From positions 1 to 41,215 of IMG/VR virus record IMGVR_UViG_3300036823_000095: a DNA stretch of 41,215 nt, one strand, 5' to 3'. Under the pieces are notes generated by a model. It was given only the letters and a program-made list of their open reading frames with translations, ran no database searches and was not told where the DNA came from. Below, in pieces: positions 1 to 6,461 of this stretch (the stretch's first letter is position 1; every line of letters starts with the position of its first letter). This stretch comes from a virus. A program made the translations under genes and the position numbers.

Positions 1-127
1 GCCGCGCCCGCGAGGTTGATATTTCCCTGGCCGGGCAGTGTCGGCGTGCCCTGTAGCTGGGTCGGTGTGAAGTTCTGCGCGCCCCCGCCCCCGCCGCCTG
101 CACGCATGCCGCCGCCTGCGCCGCCGC
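1..127. repeat. Terminal direct repeat, left copy
   Basis: These 127 bases are identical to the last 127 bases of the window (41089-41215). They lie inside a coding frame that continues without a break from one end to the other, so joining the ends restores a gene. An overlap of exactly 127 is typical of the k-mer overlap left by a de Bruijn assembler on a circular or circularly permuted molecule. It is more likely an assembly overlap than a biological terminal repeat. Confidence 0.95.
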
Positions 128-464
128 CCCCGCCCGCGTCGCCCGCCGACAGGTTGCCCGCGCCTGCGCCGAGCTTCTGCGCAAGCTGGGCCATGTTCGC
201 CGCGCTCATGCCGCTCTGGTCCTGCACCATCTGGCTATAGTCCTGGGCATCCTGCACGCCCGCCGCGCCCCCGAGGGTCGCGGGCATCATTGCGGTGCCC
301 TGATACTGCGGAATGCCGCCGCCTGGCATGGTGAATTGCGAGGGTGCCGAGCCATCGGCGGAAAATGACGCGGCCTGCGGGCTGTTCTGGAATTTTGACA
401 GCAGGCTTTGCAGGCCCGCGCCAGACACGCCAGCGCCGCCGCTGCCCGTATCGCTGCCGCTCAT
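1..464 (-). CDS. Gly/Ala-rich late protein, 5' part (3' end continues at 41088-41010)
   Basis: The ATG at 464 overlaps the stop of the upstream Ig-like protein gene (ATGA). Translation gives a low-complexity Ser/Gly/Ala/Gln-rich protein, including a run of Gly with few other residues, and it runs off the left edge in frame. Joined through the 127-bp overlap to 41088-41010 it makes a 180-residue protein ending in a short leucine-rich segment (VQNLLQLLKLGNTGFSLK). It lies between the Ig-like gene and the small terminase gene, so a virion or packaging-associated role is plausible. No family is recognised. The glycine-rich composition resembles linker-like phage structural proteins, but the function is unknown. 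Confidence 0.8.
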   Translation of the reverse strand, partial: MSGSDTGSGGAGVSGAGLQSLLSKFQNSPQAASFSADGSAPSQFTMPGGGIPQYQGTAMMPATLGGAAGVQDAQDYSQMVQDQSGMSAANMAQLAQKLGAGAGNLSAGDAGGGGGAGGGMRAGGGGGGAQNFTPTQLQGTPTLPGQGNINLAGA

Positions 465-1504
465 GACGCATCCACAAAGGTTAGCTTTGCGGTGCCGCTC
501 ACGTCGCCGCTGGTGGCCGTGACGGTCACTTTCTCCGCGACGGTATCGACAACCGACACGGTAGCGCTGCCGGTTTCCTGCGCGCTGGTGTCGGTGTTCG
601 CGTGCAGTACGGCGGTTTCGCTATCGACGGTCAAAGCGAGGTCAATGCCGCCCATGGGTTGCCCGTACTGGTCGGCGGCTACAAACGTGGCGTTGTTCTG
701 CGTTTCGCCGTCTGCTACGTTGCCGTCCACTGACGCATTGCCCGTAATGGTCGTCAGTACCGAATCGAGCGCCGTAAAATTCACGGTCGCGCTGCCAATG
801 GCCGCGCCACTGGTGCCGGTCACGGTGGACGCGCCGGGCGTTTCGCTGGTCACTGACACGGCCAGCGTGCCCATGCTGTCGGTCGTGCCGCTCGCGGGGT
901 CAACCGTTGCGCCATTGGTCGCGCTCACTGAAACCGGCGCATTGGCAATCGTGACGCCCAGCGAGCTTAGAACGCCAAACGTGACCGTTACGGCGGCGGT
1001 GCCGTCCGCGTCGGCGGGGTCGCCCTCTACCTTGGTGGCAACGGCTGCTGGCACGGTTACGGCGTCGCCCCCTTCGACCAGCGCCGCGCGAATGGCCAGG
1101 CCCTTTGCAATTTCCGGGTTGATGCGCTCGCAGTACTCCGCAATGCCGGTCATGTCGCCCGAGGCCATGGCGTCGTCAATAACCTGCGTCATCGGCGTGA
1201 GGTATTCGGCATTGACGCAGGCCGGATACTCGCGCAAATAGTCTTCGGCGGTCAGTCCTGCCTTGGTGTCGCCCAGCCGTGTAAGCCCGAACGGGGCCGG
1301 TTTGCCTGCCACCTTGGGCAGGGTCGGGGCCACGCGGGCGCGCAGCACGTCGAGCCGCCAGGCGCGGTTGCGCACGTCTGACGGGCTGATAGGGTAAATG
1401 GGCGGTGTGCCCGGCGCTGCGCCTTCTGCCAGACGGGCCTTTTCGGCGGCCATGTATTCGCCCGTGGTGGCGTATTCGGTTGGTGCCTGCGGTGCGGTCG
1501 GCAT
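461..1504 (-). CDS. Virion-associated protein with bacterial Ig-like (Big_1-type) domains
   Basis: 347 residues. The first ~135 residues form a charged, mostly helical-looking domain of unknown family. From ~140 to the end there are two beta-rich Thr/Val/Ala/Gly-rich repeats of the invasin/Big_1 type, with motifs such as ATFVAADQYGQPMGG and a terminal SGTAKLTFVD strand. Ig-like domains of this kind decorate many phage capsids and tails and give weak surface binding. It is the first gene of the late module, downstream of a terminator at 1520-1556. A GGGAG Shine-Dalgarno sits 6-7 bases before the ATG at 1504. The stop overlaps the next ATG. The role as decoration or adhesion protein is inferred. 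Confidence 0.75.
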   Translation of the reverse strand: MPTAPQAPTEYATTGEYMAAEKARLAEGAAPGTPPIYPISPSDVRNRAWRLDVLRARVAPTLPKVAGKPAPFGLTRLGDTKAGLTAEDYLREYPACVNAEYLTPMTQVIDDAMASGDMTGIAEYCERINPEIAKGLAIRAALVEGGDAVTVPAAVATKVEGDPADADGTAAVTVTFGVLSSLGVTIANAPVSVSATNGATVDPASGTTDSMGTLAVSVTSETPGASTVTGTSGAAIGSATVNFTALDSVLTTITGNASVDGNVADGETQNNATFVAADQYGQPMGGIDLALTVDSETAVLHANTDTSAQETGSATVSVVDTVAEKVTVTATSGDVSGTAKLTFVDAS

Positions 1505-1519
1505 GTCGCGCTCCCAATG

Positions 1520-1556
1520 AAAAAAGCCCGCTGCGCGCTACGGGGCGCGGGCGGGC
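1520..1556 (-). terminator. Rho-independent terminator before the late genes
   Basis: Read on the minus strand: stem GCCCGC, ~19-base GC-rich loop that can pair further, stem GCGGGC, then six T. It lies between the Q-like gene and the first late gene, 16 bases before that gene's ATG, so transcripts must pass it to reach the late genes. This matches a leader terminator controlled by antitermination. Confidence 0.8.
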
Positions 1557-1633
1557 ATACAAGCTACTAACGAGGGTGTGAACTGTGCTGCAAATCCAAA
1601 GGCTGAATGAGGGAGCCTATCGAATCAATGGCA

Positions 1634-1663
1634 ATACTATGGTGTTTTGTAGACTATAGCCAA
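1634..1663 (-). promoter_or_regulatory. Possible late promoter
   Basis: On the minus strand TTGGCT (1663-1658) and TAGTAT (1639-1634) are separated by 18 bases, in the untranslated gap downstream of the Q-like gene. A start near 1627 would give a leader of ~70-100 nt ending in the terminator at 1520-1556, like the pR'-tR' layout of lambdoid phages. The boxes are only moderate matches, and no GCTAGC box is present here, unlike the early promoters. Confidence 0.4.
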
Positions 1664-1687
1664 AAACTAAATTCAGACAGGTTGCGT

Positions 1688-2125
1688 CTACATGCTAGCG
1701 GTCTGCTGTCGTTCTGCTTGCAGTACGCGCGCCGAAGCGGTGGACTTTTCGAGCGCCAGGGCGGTGCGGTAGACCTTGCGACGAAAGCGCCGCACACGGC
1801 GATAGAACCCGTCGCGGGTGATTTCCTGCGCCGCTGCTGCCTCTTTGACGCTGCGCGCCGGGACAAGGTAGAACAGCAGAAACGCGGTTTTGGCCGGGCC
1901 GTCGTCCTGCGCGCTGATTGCCGTGTTGAAAATAGACAGCACGGGCGACAGGCCAATGTGAGGCGCGGGGCGGATTTTCGCGGGCTGCATGCGCGCGAGG
2001 ATGTTTTTGGGGATTGGTGGCGCTATGAGGCCGTGCTGGCGGTGCCAGTCTGCCCAGCGCAAGCATAGTGCATGCAGTTCGCTATCTGCGAGGTCGTCGG
2101 CGAGCGTGTTACTGGTGCGGCGCAT
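1688..2125 (-). CDS. HTH protein, candidate Q-like late antiterminator/activator
   Basis: 145 residues, ATG at 2125 after an AAGGGGG Shine-Dalgarno. The C-terminal half (about 95-130) has a helix-turn-helix of sigma-region-4 type: a helix with SVKEAAAA, a turn, then EITRDGFYRRVRRFRRKV, as found in several phage late regulators. The gene is last in the parA operon and is followed by a promoter-like sequence and a terminator placed just before the late genes. That position is classic for Q-type antiterminators. The DNA-binding fold is moderately clear; the antitermination role is inferred from position only. Its last codons contain a GCTAGC, here probably coincidental coding sequence. Confidence 0.6.
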   Translation of the reverse strand: MRRTSNTLADDLADSELHALCLRWADWHRQHGLIAPPIPKNILARMQPAKIRPAPHIGLSPVLSIFNTAISAQDDGPAKTAFLLFYLVPARSVKEAAAAQEITRDGFYRRVRRFRRKVYRTALALEKSTASARVLQAERQQTASM

Positions 2126-2135
2126 AGGTGCCCCC

Positions 2136-2342
2136 TTACAGGTCAGGTGGCACGGCGGCGGCGTCTAGCCATTCGTATCTGTAGCGCATGAGTTCCAGGC
2201 GCTCGCGCGCATCTTCGGCGCTCGTTTGTAGCATCCATTGTAATATCGGCGCGGCCCGTATACAACGCCAGCCTGTCGGGCCGCGCTCCCACACTGCGCC
2301 CGCCGTCCAGTTACGCGTTGTGACACGCAGCAGGCGGCGCAC
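2136..2342 (-). CDS. Hypothetical protein, 68 aa
   Basis: Starts with GTG at 2342, 4 bases after the stop of the upstream gene, with a weak AGGG site upstream, and ends 10 bases before the ATG of the Q-like gene. Tight packing in the operon supports it as real. The sequence is Arg/Trp/Leu-rich with no recognised motif. The C-terminal half is predicted to be helical (SAEDARERLELMRYRYEWLD). Function unknown. Confidence 0.55.
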   Translation of the reverse strand: MRRLLRVTTRNWTAGAVWERGPTGWRCIRAAPILQWMLQTSAEDARERLELMRYRYEWLDAAAVPPDL

Positions 2343-2346
2343 AGGT

Positions 2347-3063
2347 TCAGCCCTGCGCGGCCCGAGGCGCGGCCATCGCTGCGGCGGCTACGCGCTTCGC
2401 TTCGTCACTTTTCAGGCGGTCGGGGTCGATAATGCCCTGGTCAATCACATACTGGCGTAGCTCTGTAGTGGACTCGTCGCGTTTTTGCGCGAAGTAGTCA
2501 GACGCCCCGCTAAACGCGTCGAGCAGCGAGCGCAGCGCCATGATTTCGCCCATGCAGATACTGGCCGCGTTAGAGCCTTCCGGGGCGGTCGTCAAAAGTT
2601 CCTCCTGGTCTTTCAGGCGCTGTTCTGCGGTGCCCAGCACGTCGGCGTAGCCGATAGCTTTACCCGCGTGTACGCCGCCGTCGTGCGAGATTTCCAGCAT
2701 TTTGACCATCTGCGCGCCGCTAATCTCGCCGCTGTCGTCGGCGTCTGCGGCCACGTCGGCGCTATGCGGTGCAAACGGCTTGTGCGGTTCAAGCGGTTCG
2801 TGTGAGCCGTCGCGCGCACGCTTTACCATGGTTACGTCTGCGTCGTCGGGCGCGCGCCCTTGCAGGGACAGGCCCACGCGTTCGAGTGCGCCGCCCAGGT
2901 CGGCGGGTGAGATTGAAACGCCGTCGCCGCCCACGGTCACGAATACCATGGTTTTCGGGTCGTCCATCGAGAAAGCGCCGGTTATCTGCGTGCCCAGCAG
3001 TTTGCGCGCGGTCGTCGCAAGTGCGGTCATGATTGCTTCGGCTTCTTTACGGCTTGTCGTCAT
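2347..3063 (-). CDS. Hypothetical protein, 238 aa
   Basis: The ATG at 3063 was chosen over an upstream Met because AAGGA lies 7 bases before it and the first residues (MTTSRKEAEAIM) start a helix. The start overlaps the end of the YkgJ-type gene by 17 bases. The N-terminal ~70 residues look like a small alpha/beta domain; the middle is acidic and polar (DADDSGE); the C-terminal 100 residues are helical, with the segment EQRLKDQEELL followed by SICMGEIMALRSLLDAF. It could be a cytoplasmic oligomer. No family recognised. Confidence 0.7.
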   Translation of the reverse strand: MTTSRKEAEAIMTALATTARKLLGTQITGAFSMDDPKTMVFVTVGGDGVSISPADLGGALERVGLSLQGRAPDDADVTMVKRARDGSHEPLEPHKPFAPHSADVAADADDSGEISGAQMVKMLEISHDGGVHAGKAIGYADVLGTAEQRLKDQEELLTTAPEGSNAASICMGEIMALRSLLDAFSGASDYFAQKRDESTTELRQYVIDQGIIDPDRLKSDEAKRVAAAAMAAPRAAQG

Positions 3064-3679
3064 GGTCGGGTTCCTTGGGGAAAAATTCGCGTATGTCGGC
3101 AATCGTGACCTTGTGGGGGCCGCCCGCTGCCATAACGCCCGCCATGAAGGTTTTCAGATTGTCATATAGCAGCACAGGGCGGCTATTGTCGAGCTTGCAC
3201 AGGTCGGGGCTTACGTCGAGATTGAAATGCATACGGCACGCGAGCGGGCGCGCATCGTAAATGCTGCATTCATTGTTGACCAGAAACGGGCACGGGTTGC
3301 CATAGCCCAGCGGGATAGCTTCGGCGAATTCTGCGCGCCTTTCCGTCATGCGGTTGACGGGTTTCGCGGGTTCGCGGCCCGTGGCTCGCCCTATCAAATC
3401 GGCTTCGGCCTGGTTGATTGCCACGGCGATATGGCAACAGTGAGAACAGCCCTTGCGGCATACGGCCTGCTTGCCGAGGTCGTCGGCGAGCGGGGCCACG
3501 GCGTCATACAGGGCGCGCGTTTTCGCGCTGTCGGGCATCGCACGATTGCGCAGCACGCGGGCCATGGTGGCCTGTATGCGCGGGTCATTGCGGCGGCTGA
3601 TTGCTTCGATTGCGGGCGCTTTGGCGTGGGCGAATGCCTGCCGGTCGTCGTCGGGCAGTTCGCTAAATCTGTTCGTCAT
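3047..3679 (-). CDS. YkgJ-family cysteine-cluster (zinc/iron-chelating) protein
   Basis: 210 residues from ATG 3679. The cysteine pattern is that of the YkgJ family: CRKGCSHCC at 74-82, CPFL at 130, C138-SIYDARPLACR to C148, and C161. These cysteines are thought to bind a metal or cluster; no reaction is established for the family, though some bacterial members are encoded near modification enzymes. The N-terminal 70 residues are helical and specific to this protein. The start overlaps the end of the membrane-protein gene. Family assignment is fairly sure from the spaced cysteines and the YxxRPLxCR motif. Its role in the phage is unknown. Confidence 0.8.
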   Translation of the reverse strand: MTNRFSELPDDDRQAFAHAKAPAIEAISRRNDPRIQATMARVLRNRAMPDSAKTRALYDAVAPLADDLGKQAVCRKGCSHCCHIAVAINQAEADLIGRATGREPAKPVNRMTERRAEFAEAIPLGYGNPCPFLVNNECSIYDARPLACRMHFNLDVSPDLCKLDNSRPVLLYDNLKTFMAGVMAAGGPHKVTIADIREFFPKEPDHDDKP

Positions 3680-4169
3680 CGTGAGGGTTATGTGTTGTCC
3701 AGCGGCCCAGCCCCATGCGCTCGCTGGCTGCATTTAGCTGTTCCTGTGTCGGGCTGCATGTGGCGCACAGGGCAGACAGCGCCTGCGCGCGCATGTCTAG
3801 CTGTTGTTCGTCCATCGTGACGAATAGCCACGGCTGGCCGTAGGCAATCCATAGCACTATCCAGGCAAGTTGTGCGCCGACCGTCCACCAGCCCCCGCCG
3901 CTGTCGGTGAGGTAGTGCGCGGCCAGCATGAAAAACAGCGGGACCAGCCCGCCTATCTGCGTGCAGTAGAAGCGCCAGCGCGATAGCGTCTGTTCGCCTC
4001 GCATGACGGTATGCACGTAATCGGCCACGGCTTCGGGCGCGGCCAGTGTCGCCACAATGCGGGCGGCCTGCTGCACGCCCATGGCGGCCATGATTGCGCC
4101 GGTTGCCCGCGCATTCCATGGGCGGTTAAGCGTGTCTATCAGGCTATCGAGCAGTTCGCCGGGTTTCAT
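3663..4169 (-). CDS. Membrane protein with two predicted TM helices
   Basis: 168 residues; the ATG at 4169 overlaps the stop of the RHH gene (ATGA), indicating translational coupling. Hydrophobic segments at about 75-92 (GLVPLFFMLAAHYL) and 97-116 (WWTVGAQLAWIVLWIAYG) are separated by a short loop, forming a hairpin in the inner membrane; both flanks are polar. The N-terminal 70 residues contain helical Ala-rich sequence. It is in the parA operon, so superinfection exclusion or membrane anchoring are possible roles, but nothing in the sequence proves either. Confidence 0.7.
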   Translation of the reverse strand: MKPGELLDSLIDTLNRPWNARATGAIMAAMGVQQAARIVATLAAPEAVADYVHTVMRGEQTLSRWRFYCTQIGGLVPLFFMLAAHYLTDSGGGWWTVGAQLAWIVLWIAYGQPWLFVTMDEQQLDMRAQALSALCATCSPTQEQLNAASERMGLGRWTTHNPHDDEQI

Positions 4170-4408
4170 TGCGTCATCAGTTTTTCTTTGGCGGCCATGA
4201 CAAAGTAGGTGGACATGGTGATACCCAGCGCTTCGGCATGCGCCTTGACTTCGGGGACCATTTCCACGGGCACATTGACCATAACCCGTTCGCGCTTTTT
4301 GGCGCTGGTGGCAACCGGCTTTGCGGCCTTGTTGTGCGAGGCGGCCCGCGTTCGGCCTGCGCGCAGGATGGTTGCGGTTTCGTTGGCTTTCTTTGCTGCT
4401 GCTGTCAT
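4166..4408 (-). CDS. Ribbon-helix-helix protein, likely ParA partner / repressor
   Basis: 80 residues. Residues 1-40 are Lys/Ala/Arg-rich and probably flexible. Residues 41-80 fit a ribbon-helix-helix: a beta strand RVMVNVP, helix VEMVPEVKAHAEALG, turn GITMS, helix TYFVMAAKEKLM. A basic flexible tail plus RHH domain is the usual design of ParG/Omega-type centromere-binding proteins, which pair with small ParA ATPases, stimulate them through the tail and repress their own operon. The ATG overlaps the parA stop by 4 bases. RHH partition proteins are known to bind short tandem direct repeats (7-bp for Omega, 11-bp for R1 ParR), so this is my leading candidate for the protein that reads the 11-bp-phased GCTA boxes of this genome. 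That link is inference. Confidence 0.75.
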   Translation of the reverse strand: MTAAAKKANETATILRAGRTRAASHNKAAKPVATSAKKRERVMVNVPVEMVPEVKAHAEALGITMSTYFVMAAKEKLMTQ

Positions 4409-5064
4409 GTCGTGACCTTCAATAGTTCGTTAATGTATGCGTCGATTTCGGCTATAGCTAGCGTGTCGTGCGGCGTGTATTCGTCCACGGCCAGCCCCCG
4501 AGCGCTCGCGCGCCCTACTGCCTTGCGGCGCACGATAGCGGTTTTAAAAACGTTGCCGAACAGTTCCGACTCTTTCGCGTACTTGCGGCATTCGCGGTTG
4601 TCGGCGCTGTCGATTGGGTCGGCGCAGTTCAGCAGCGCCCGGCAGACCAGCGGTTTTTCGCGTGCGGCGTTGATTTCATGCACGACGTTTTCGAGGTCTT
4701 CGAGCGCCCACAATTCATAGATGCCCACGTTGAGCGGGGCAACCAGTACATCAGCCACCAGCAGCGCCGCGCGCAGCGTCTTGCTGTCGCCCCCGCCGCA
4801 GTCAATCACAACATGGTCATACCGCCCGCGCTGCGCGCGGACCTGCGCCCGCATGTCGCCATGGTCGGGGTAAGCGCTCGCCGCAATGGGGGGCAACGCG
4901 CTGATTTCCTCGCGCATGGTCATGCTGCGCATGCCGGTTTTCTGGTCGTCGCCGTCCACAAACCAGGGCGTCAGGCCGCGCATGTGCAGCCCGAGCGCGG
5001 TTTGCACGCTCATGGTTGTCTTACCGGTGCCCCCTTTGGTGTGGGCTACCACGTAGGTTGTCAT
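4405..5064 (-). CDS. parA: ParA-family partition ATPase (small, type Ib)
   Basis: 219 residues from ATG 5064, preceded by AAAAGGGG. The deviant Walker A KGGTGKTT is at residues 10-17 with the signature first lysine, switch I is at about 38-46 (FVDGDDQKTG), and Walker B is VVIDCGGGD at about 86-94. The length is typical of ParF/delta-type ATPases without an N-terminal HTH. Such proteins form gradients on the nucleoid and move plasmid cargo bound by an RHH partner, encoded here directly downstream. The promoter at 5092-5119 holds a GCTAGC box, suggesting autoregulation. Parts of switch I differ from textbook ParA (DGDDQ for D-xDPQ). An upstream Met at 5136 is less likely since it would place the promoter inside the gene. 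Confidence 0.93.
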   Translation of the reverse strand: MTTYVVAHTKGGTGKTTMSVQTALGLHMRGLTPWFVDGDDQKTGMRSMTMREEISALPPIAASAYPDHGDMRAQVRAQRGRYDHVVIDCGGGDSKTLRAALLVADVLVAPLNVGIYELWALEDLENVVHEINAAREKPLVCRALLNCADPIDSADNRECRKYAKESELFGNVFKTAIVRRKAVGRASARGLAVDEYTPHDTLAIAEIDAYINELLKVTT

Positions 5065-5091
5065 TTGAACCCCTTTTCTGTGCTGGTGCCG

Positions 5092-5119
5092 AGTGTAGCA
5101 CAACGCTAGCGAAACGGTT
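5092..5119 (-). promoter_or_regulatory. parA operon promoter with GCTAGC operator
   Basis: On the minus strand the -10 is TACACT (5097-5092). GCTAGC (5105-5110) lies in the spacer, and TAGC units at 5096 and 5107 are exactly 11 bases apart. The -35 (AACCGT) is poor, so the promoter may be weak or need an activator. It is divergent from the plus-strand promoter at 5145. Confidence 0.6.
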
Positions 5120-5144
5120 GCACTCTGAAACATCAAAATACTTG

Positions 5145-5172
5145 TTGCACTCTGCTAGCACTCTGCTACAAT
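5145..5172 (+). promoter_or_regulatory. Strong sigma70-like early promoter with GCTAGC operator
   Basis: TTGCAC (5145-5150), 16 bases, TACAAT (5167-5172). GCTAGC (5154-5159) sits in the spacer and GCTA recurs 11 bases on, overlapping the -10. A partial copy of the -35 segment (GTTGCACTCTG) occurs 27 bases upstream at 5117. Binding of any protein to the boxes would occlude RNA polymerase. Drives 5209-5642. Confidence 0.85.
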
Positions 5173-5208
5173 GTAGTTACTGAAACGCAACGCACAAAGG
5201 GGCAACAC

Positions 5209-5412
5209 ATGGAAAACATTCAACACCTGCCAGTCATTACCGAAGCCCGCGCGATTGACGCGATTTTCGACGCATGCCGCGCCAATGAAACCCGCGAGCC
5301 GAAGAAAGGCGTTACGTTCCGCCTGCTGGTCAATGGCATGCACGAAGCGGCATTGCGCGACGCTGACGGCGTAGTTATCGCAATTGCTCACGTTGACCGT
5401 TTCGACGTTTAA
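5209..5412 (+). CDS. Hypothetical small early protein, 67 aa
   Basis: ATG at 5209 follows AAGGGG with good spacing and is the first gene after the promoter at 5145. The protein has a charged N-terminal helix and a C-terminal beta-rich part (KGVTFRLLVNG, ALRDADGVVIAIAHVDRF) resembling a small alpha/beta fold. No family recognised. It is transcribed with 5424-5642, and the pair ends at a strong terminator at 5668. Small early proteins in this position are often host-takeover or anti-defence factors; no direct evidence for that here. Confidence 0.75.
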   Translation: MENIQHLPVITEARAIDAIFDACRANETREPKKGVTFRLLVNGMHEAALRDADGVVIAIAHVDRFDV

Positions 5413-5423
5413 AGGGGATAGCC

Positions 5424-5642
5424 ATGATTCATTTTCACGACGGTTCTTTCTATCGCAACCGCGCCTGCATGGCGTGGGGCGAAATGCAGCCGGTAGACGA
5501 CATTTTCGACCGTGCTAACGACCTGGCCGCAGGCTACTGCCTGGACGCCATAGAGGAACAGCCAGCGGGCGCAACGTGGCGCGTTGAGCCGGATTCGGGC
5601 GAGCCGTTCGCGGCCCCGCGCAGCGCCTACGGTCGCTATTGA
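5424..5642 (+). CDS. Hypothetical small early protein, 72 aa
   Basis: ATG at 5424 with AAGGGG upstream, 11 bases after the previous stop. Contains aromatic and acidic residues (IHFHDGSFYRNRACMAWGEM, DDIFDRANDLAAGYCLDAIEE) and a proline-rich tail. No motif recognised. Last gene before the terminator at 5668, so it is the second gene of a short two-gene transcript. Confidence 0.75.
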   Translation: MIHFHDGSFYRNRACMAWGEMQPVDDIFDRANDLAAGYCLDAIEEQPAGATWRVEPDSGEPFAAPRSAYGRY

Positions 5643-5667
5643 GCAGATTGCTACGGGGGTAGTTTTG

Positions 5668-5691
5668 GGCCGCATTCGTGCGGTCTTTTTT
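5668..5691 (+). terminator. Rho-independent terminator
   Basis: GGCCGCA, loop TTCG, TGCGGTC, then six T. The stable tetraloop hairpin with T-run lies 26 bases after the stop at 5642 and just before the next GCTAGC promoter, separating the two early units. Confidence 0.92.
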
Positions 5692-5703
5692 CGTTCTAAC
5701 CTG

Positions 5704-5731
5704 TTGCATTCTGCTAGCACTGTGCTACAAT
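5704..5731 (+). promoter_or_regulatory. Sigma70-like promoter with GCTAGC operator
   Basis: TTGCAT (5704-5709), 16 bases, TACAAT (5726-5731). GCTAGC at 5713-5718 and GCTA at 5724 are 11 apart, the same arrangement as at 5145. Drives the 5766-7477 genes. Confidence 0.85.
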
Positions 5732-5765
5732 GTAGTCATGGGTTGAACGAAACGGAGCAAACGAA

Positions 5766-5945
5766 ATGCAAGACGCAATCAAATTCATCAGCTACGCAAA
5801 CGGCACGATTCGCAATGCAGCGGGCAAGCTGGTCGCCTTTTATGACGCAGCAGAAAAAAGCCTGTCAATCGACGGCTTCGCGCTGACGTTCTATGCCGAC
5901 GACCTAGAACATGCAATGGAAATTGTCGGGCGTCGCGCATCATGA
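5766..5945 (+). CDS. Hypothetical small protein, 59 aa
   Basis: ATG at 5766 follows GGAG with 7-base spacing, directly behind the promoter at 5704. The stop TGA (5943-5945) overlaps the next ATG (5942), showing coupling. The sequence begins MQDAIKFISYANGTIRNAAG and contains a beta-hairpin-like AFYDAAEKSLSIDGFALTFY. No family recognised. Well supported by spacing, overlap and Shine-Dalgarno despite its size. Confidence 0.75.
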   Translation: MQDAIKFISYANGTIRNAAGKLVAFYDAAEKSLSIDGFALTFYADDLEHAMEIVGRRAS

Positions 5946-6151
5946 AAACACTAATTCAGGCGCAAACGGCGTACATCGAGCAGGTAAACCGCTGCGTGCG
6001 CCCCAAAGACCGCGCGAGCCGTGTACGCCGGTCGGCGAACGGCAAGCTGCACGCCTACCTTGAACGGCTGGGCATCACGGGCGAGCAGGCCCGCCAAATC
6101 TGCCGCGACGCTTGGGACATGGCAGAGCTTGAACATAACAGCGAGGATTGA
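5942..6151 (+). CDS. Hypothetical basic small protein, 69 aa
   Basis: Starts in the ATGA overlap with the previous gene. Arg-rich middle (RPKDRASRVRRSANGK) followed by helices (LHAYLERLGITGEQARQICRDAWDMAEL). It may bind nucleic acid because of charge, but no fold is recognised. Third element of the early unit. Confidence 0.7.
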   Translation: MKTLIQAQTAYIEQVNRCVRPKDRASRVRRSANGKLHAYLERLGITGEQARQICRDAWDMAELEHNSED

Positions 6152-6155
6152 GAGC

Positions 6156-6461
6156 ATGAAAAAATTTATCTGTATTCTGGCGGCGGCGCTCGCCGTCGTG
6201 TCGGTGCCCGCTGCGGCTGCGCCTAATCTTTTCATCGCCCCGAACAAGGCGGGCGGCCTGATTGTGCTGACAGGTGGCAACGCGTCATGCGCGCCGGGCT
6301 GGCTCGAATACTTCATGACGGATTCGGGCGGGGAAAAGCTGGGCGGCGGCTGCTGGACTGTCACGCCGACAGACAACACCTTTGTGCATGTCTGGAAAGC
6401 GGGCGAGCAAAGCGAGCGGCTTTATCCAATGTCGGCATTCAACGCAACGGGGGAAAAATGA
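6156..6461 (+). CDS. Small exported protein with signal peptide
   Basis: 101 residues. ATG at 6156 chosen because GAGG precedes it and the following 22 residues are a signal peptide: MKK, hydrophobic FICILAAALAVVSVP, then AAAA cleavage site. The mature part (~79 aa) has two cysteines (SCAPGW, GGGCW) that could form a disulfide, and aromatic residues; it should be periplasmic or outer-membrane exposed. An exported product within the early/accessory unit suggests a role at the cell surface, for example superinfection exclusion or receptor blocking. No family recognised. Confidence 0.75.
   Translation: MKKFICILAAALAVVSVPAAAAPNLFIAPNKAGGLIVLTGGNASCAPGWLEYFMTDSGGEKLGGGCWTVTPTDNTFVHVWKAGEQSERLYPMSAFNATGEK

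Noticed and set aside
408-1241. Long plus-strand open frame (277 codons) opposite the Ig-like gene
   Set aside because: It mirrors the minus-strand gene, has no ribosome site or coherent protein features, and sits in a late minus-strand block; long antisense frames are expected in high-GC DNA.
5065-5136. Upstream ATG (5136) for parA
   Set aside because: It would put the GCTAGC promoter inside the gene and displace the Walker A lysine from its usual distance to the N-terminus.
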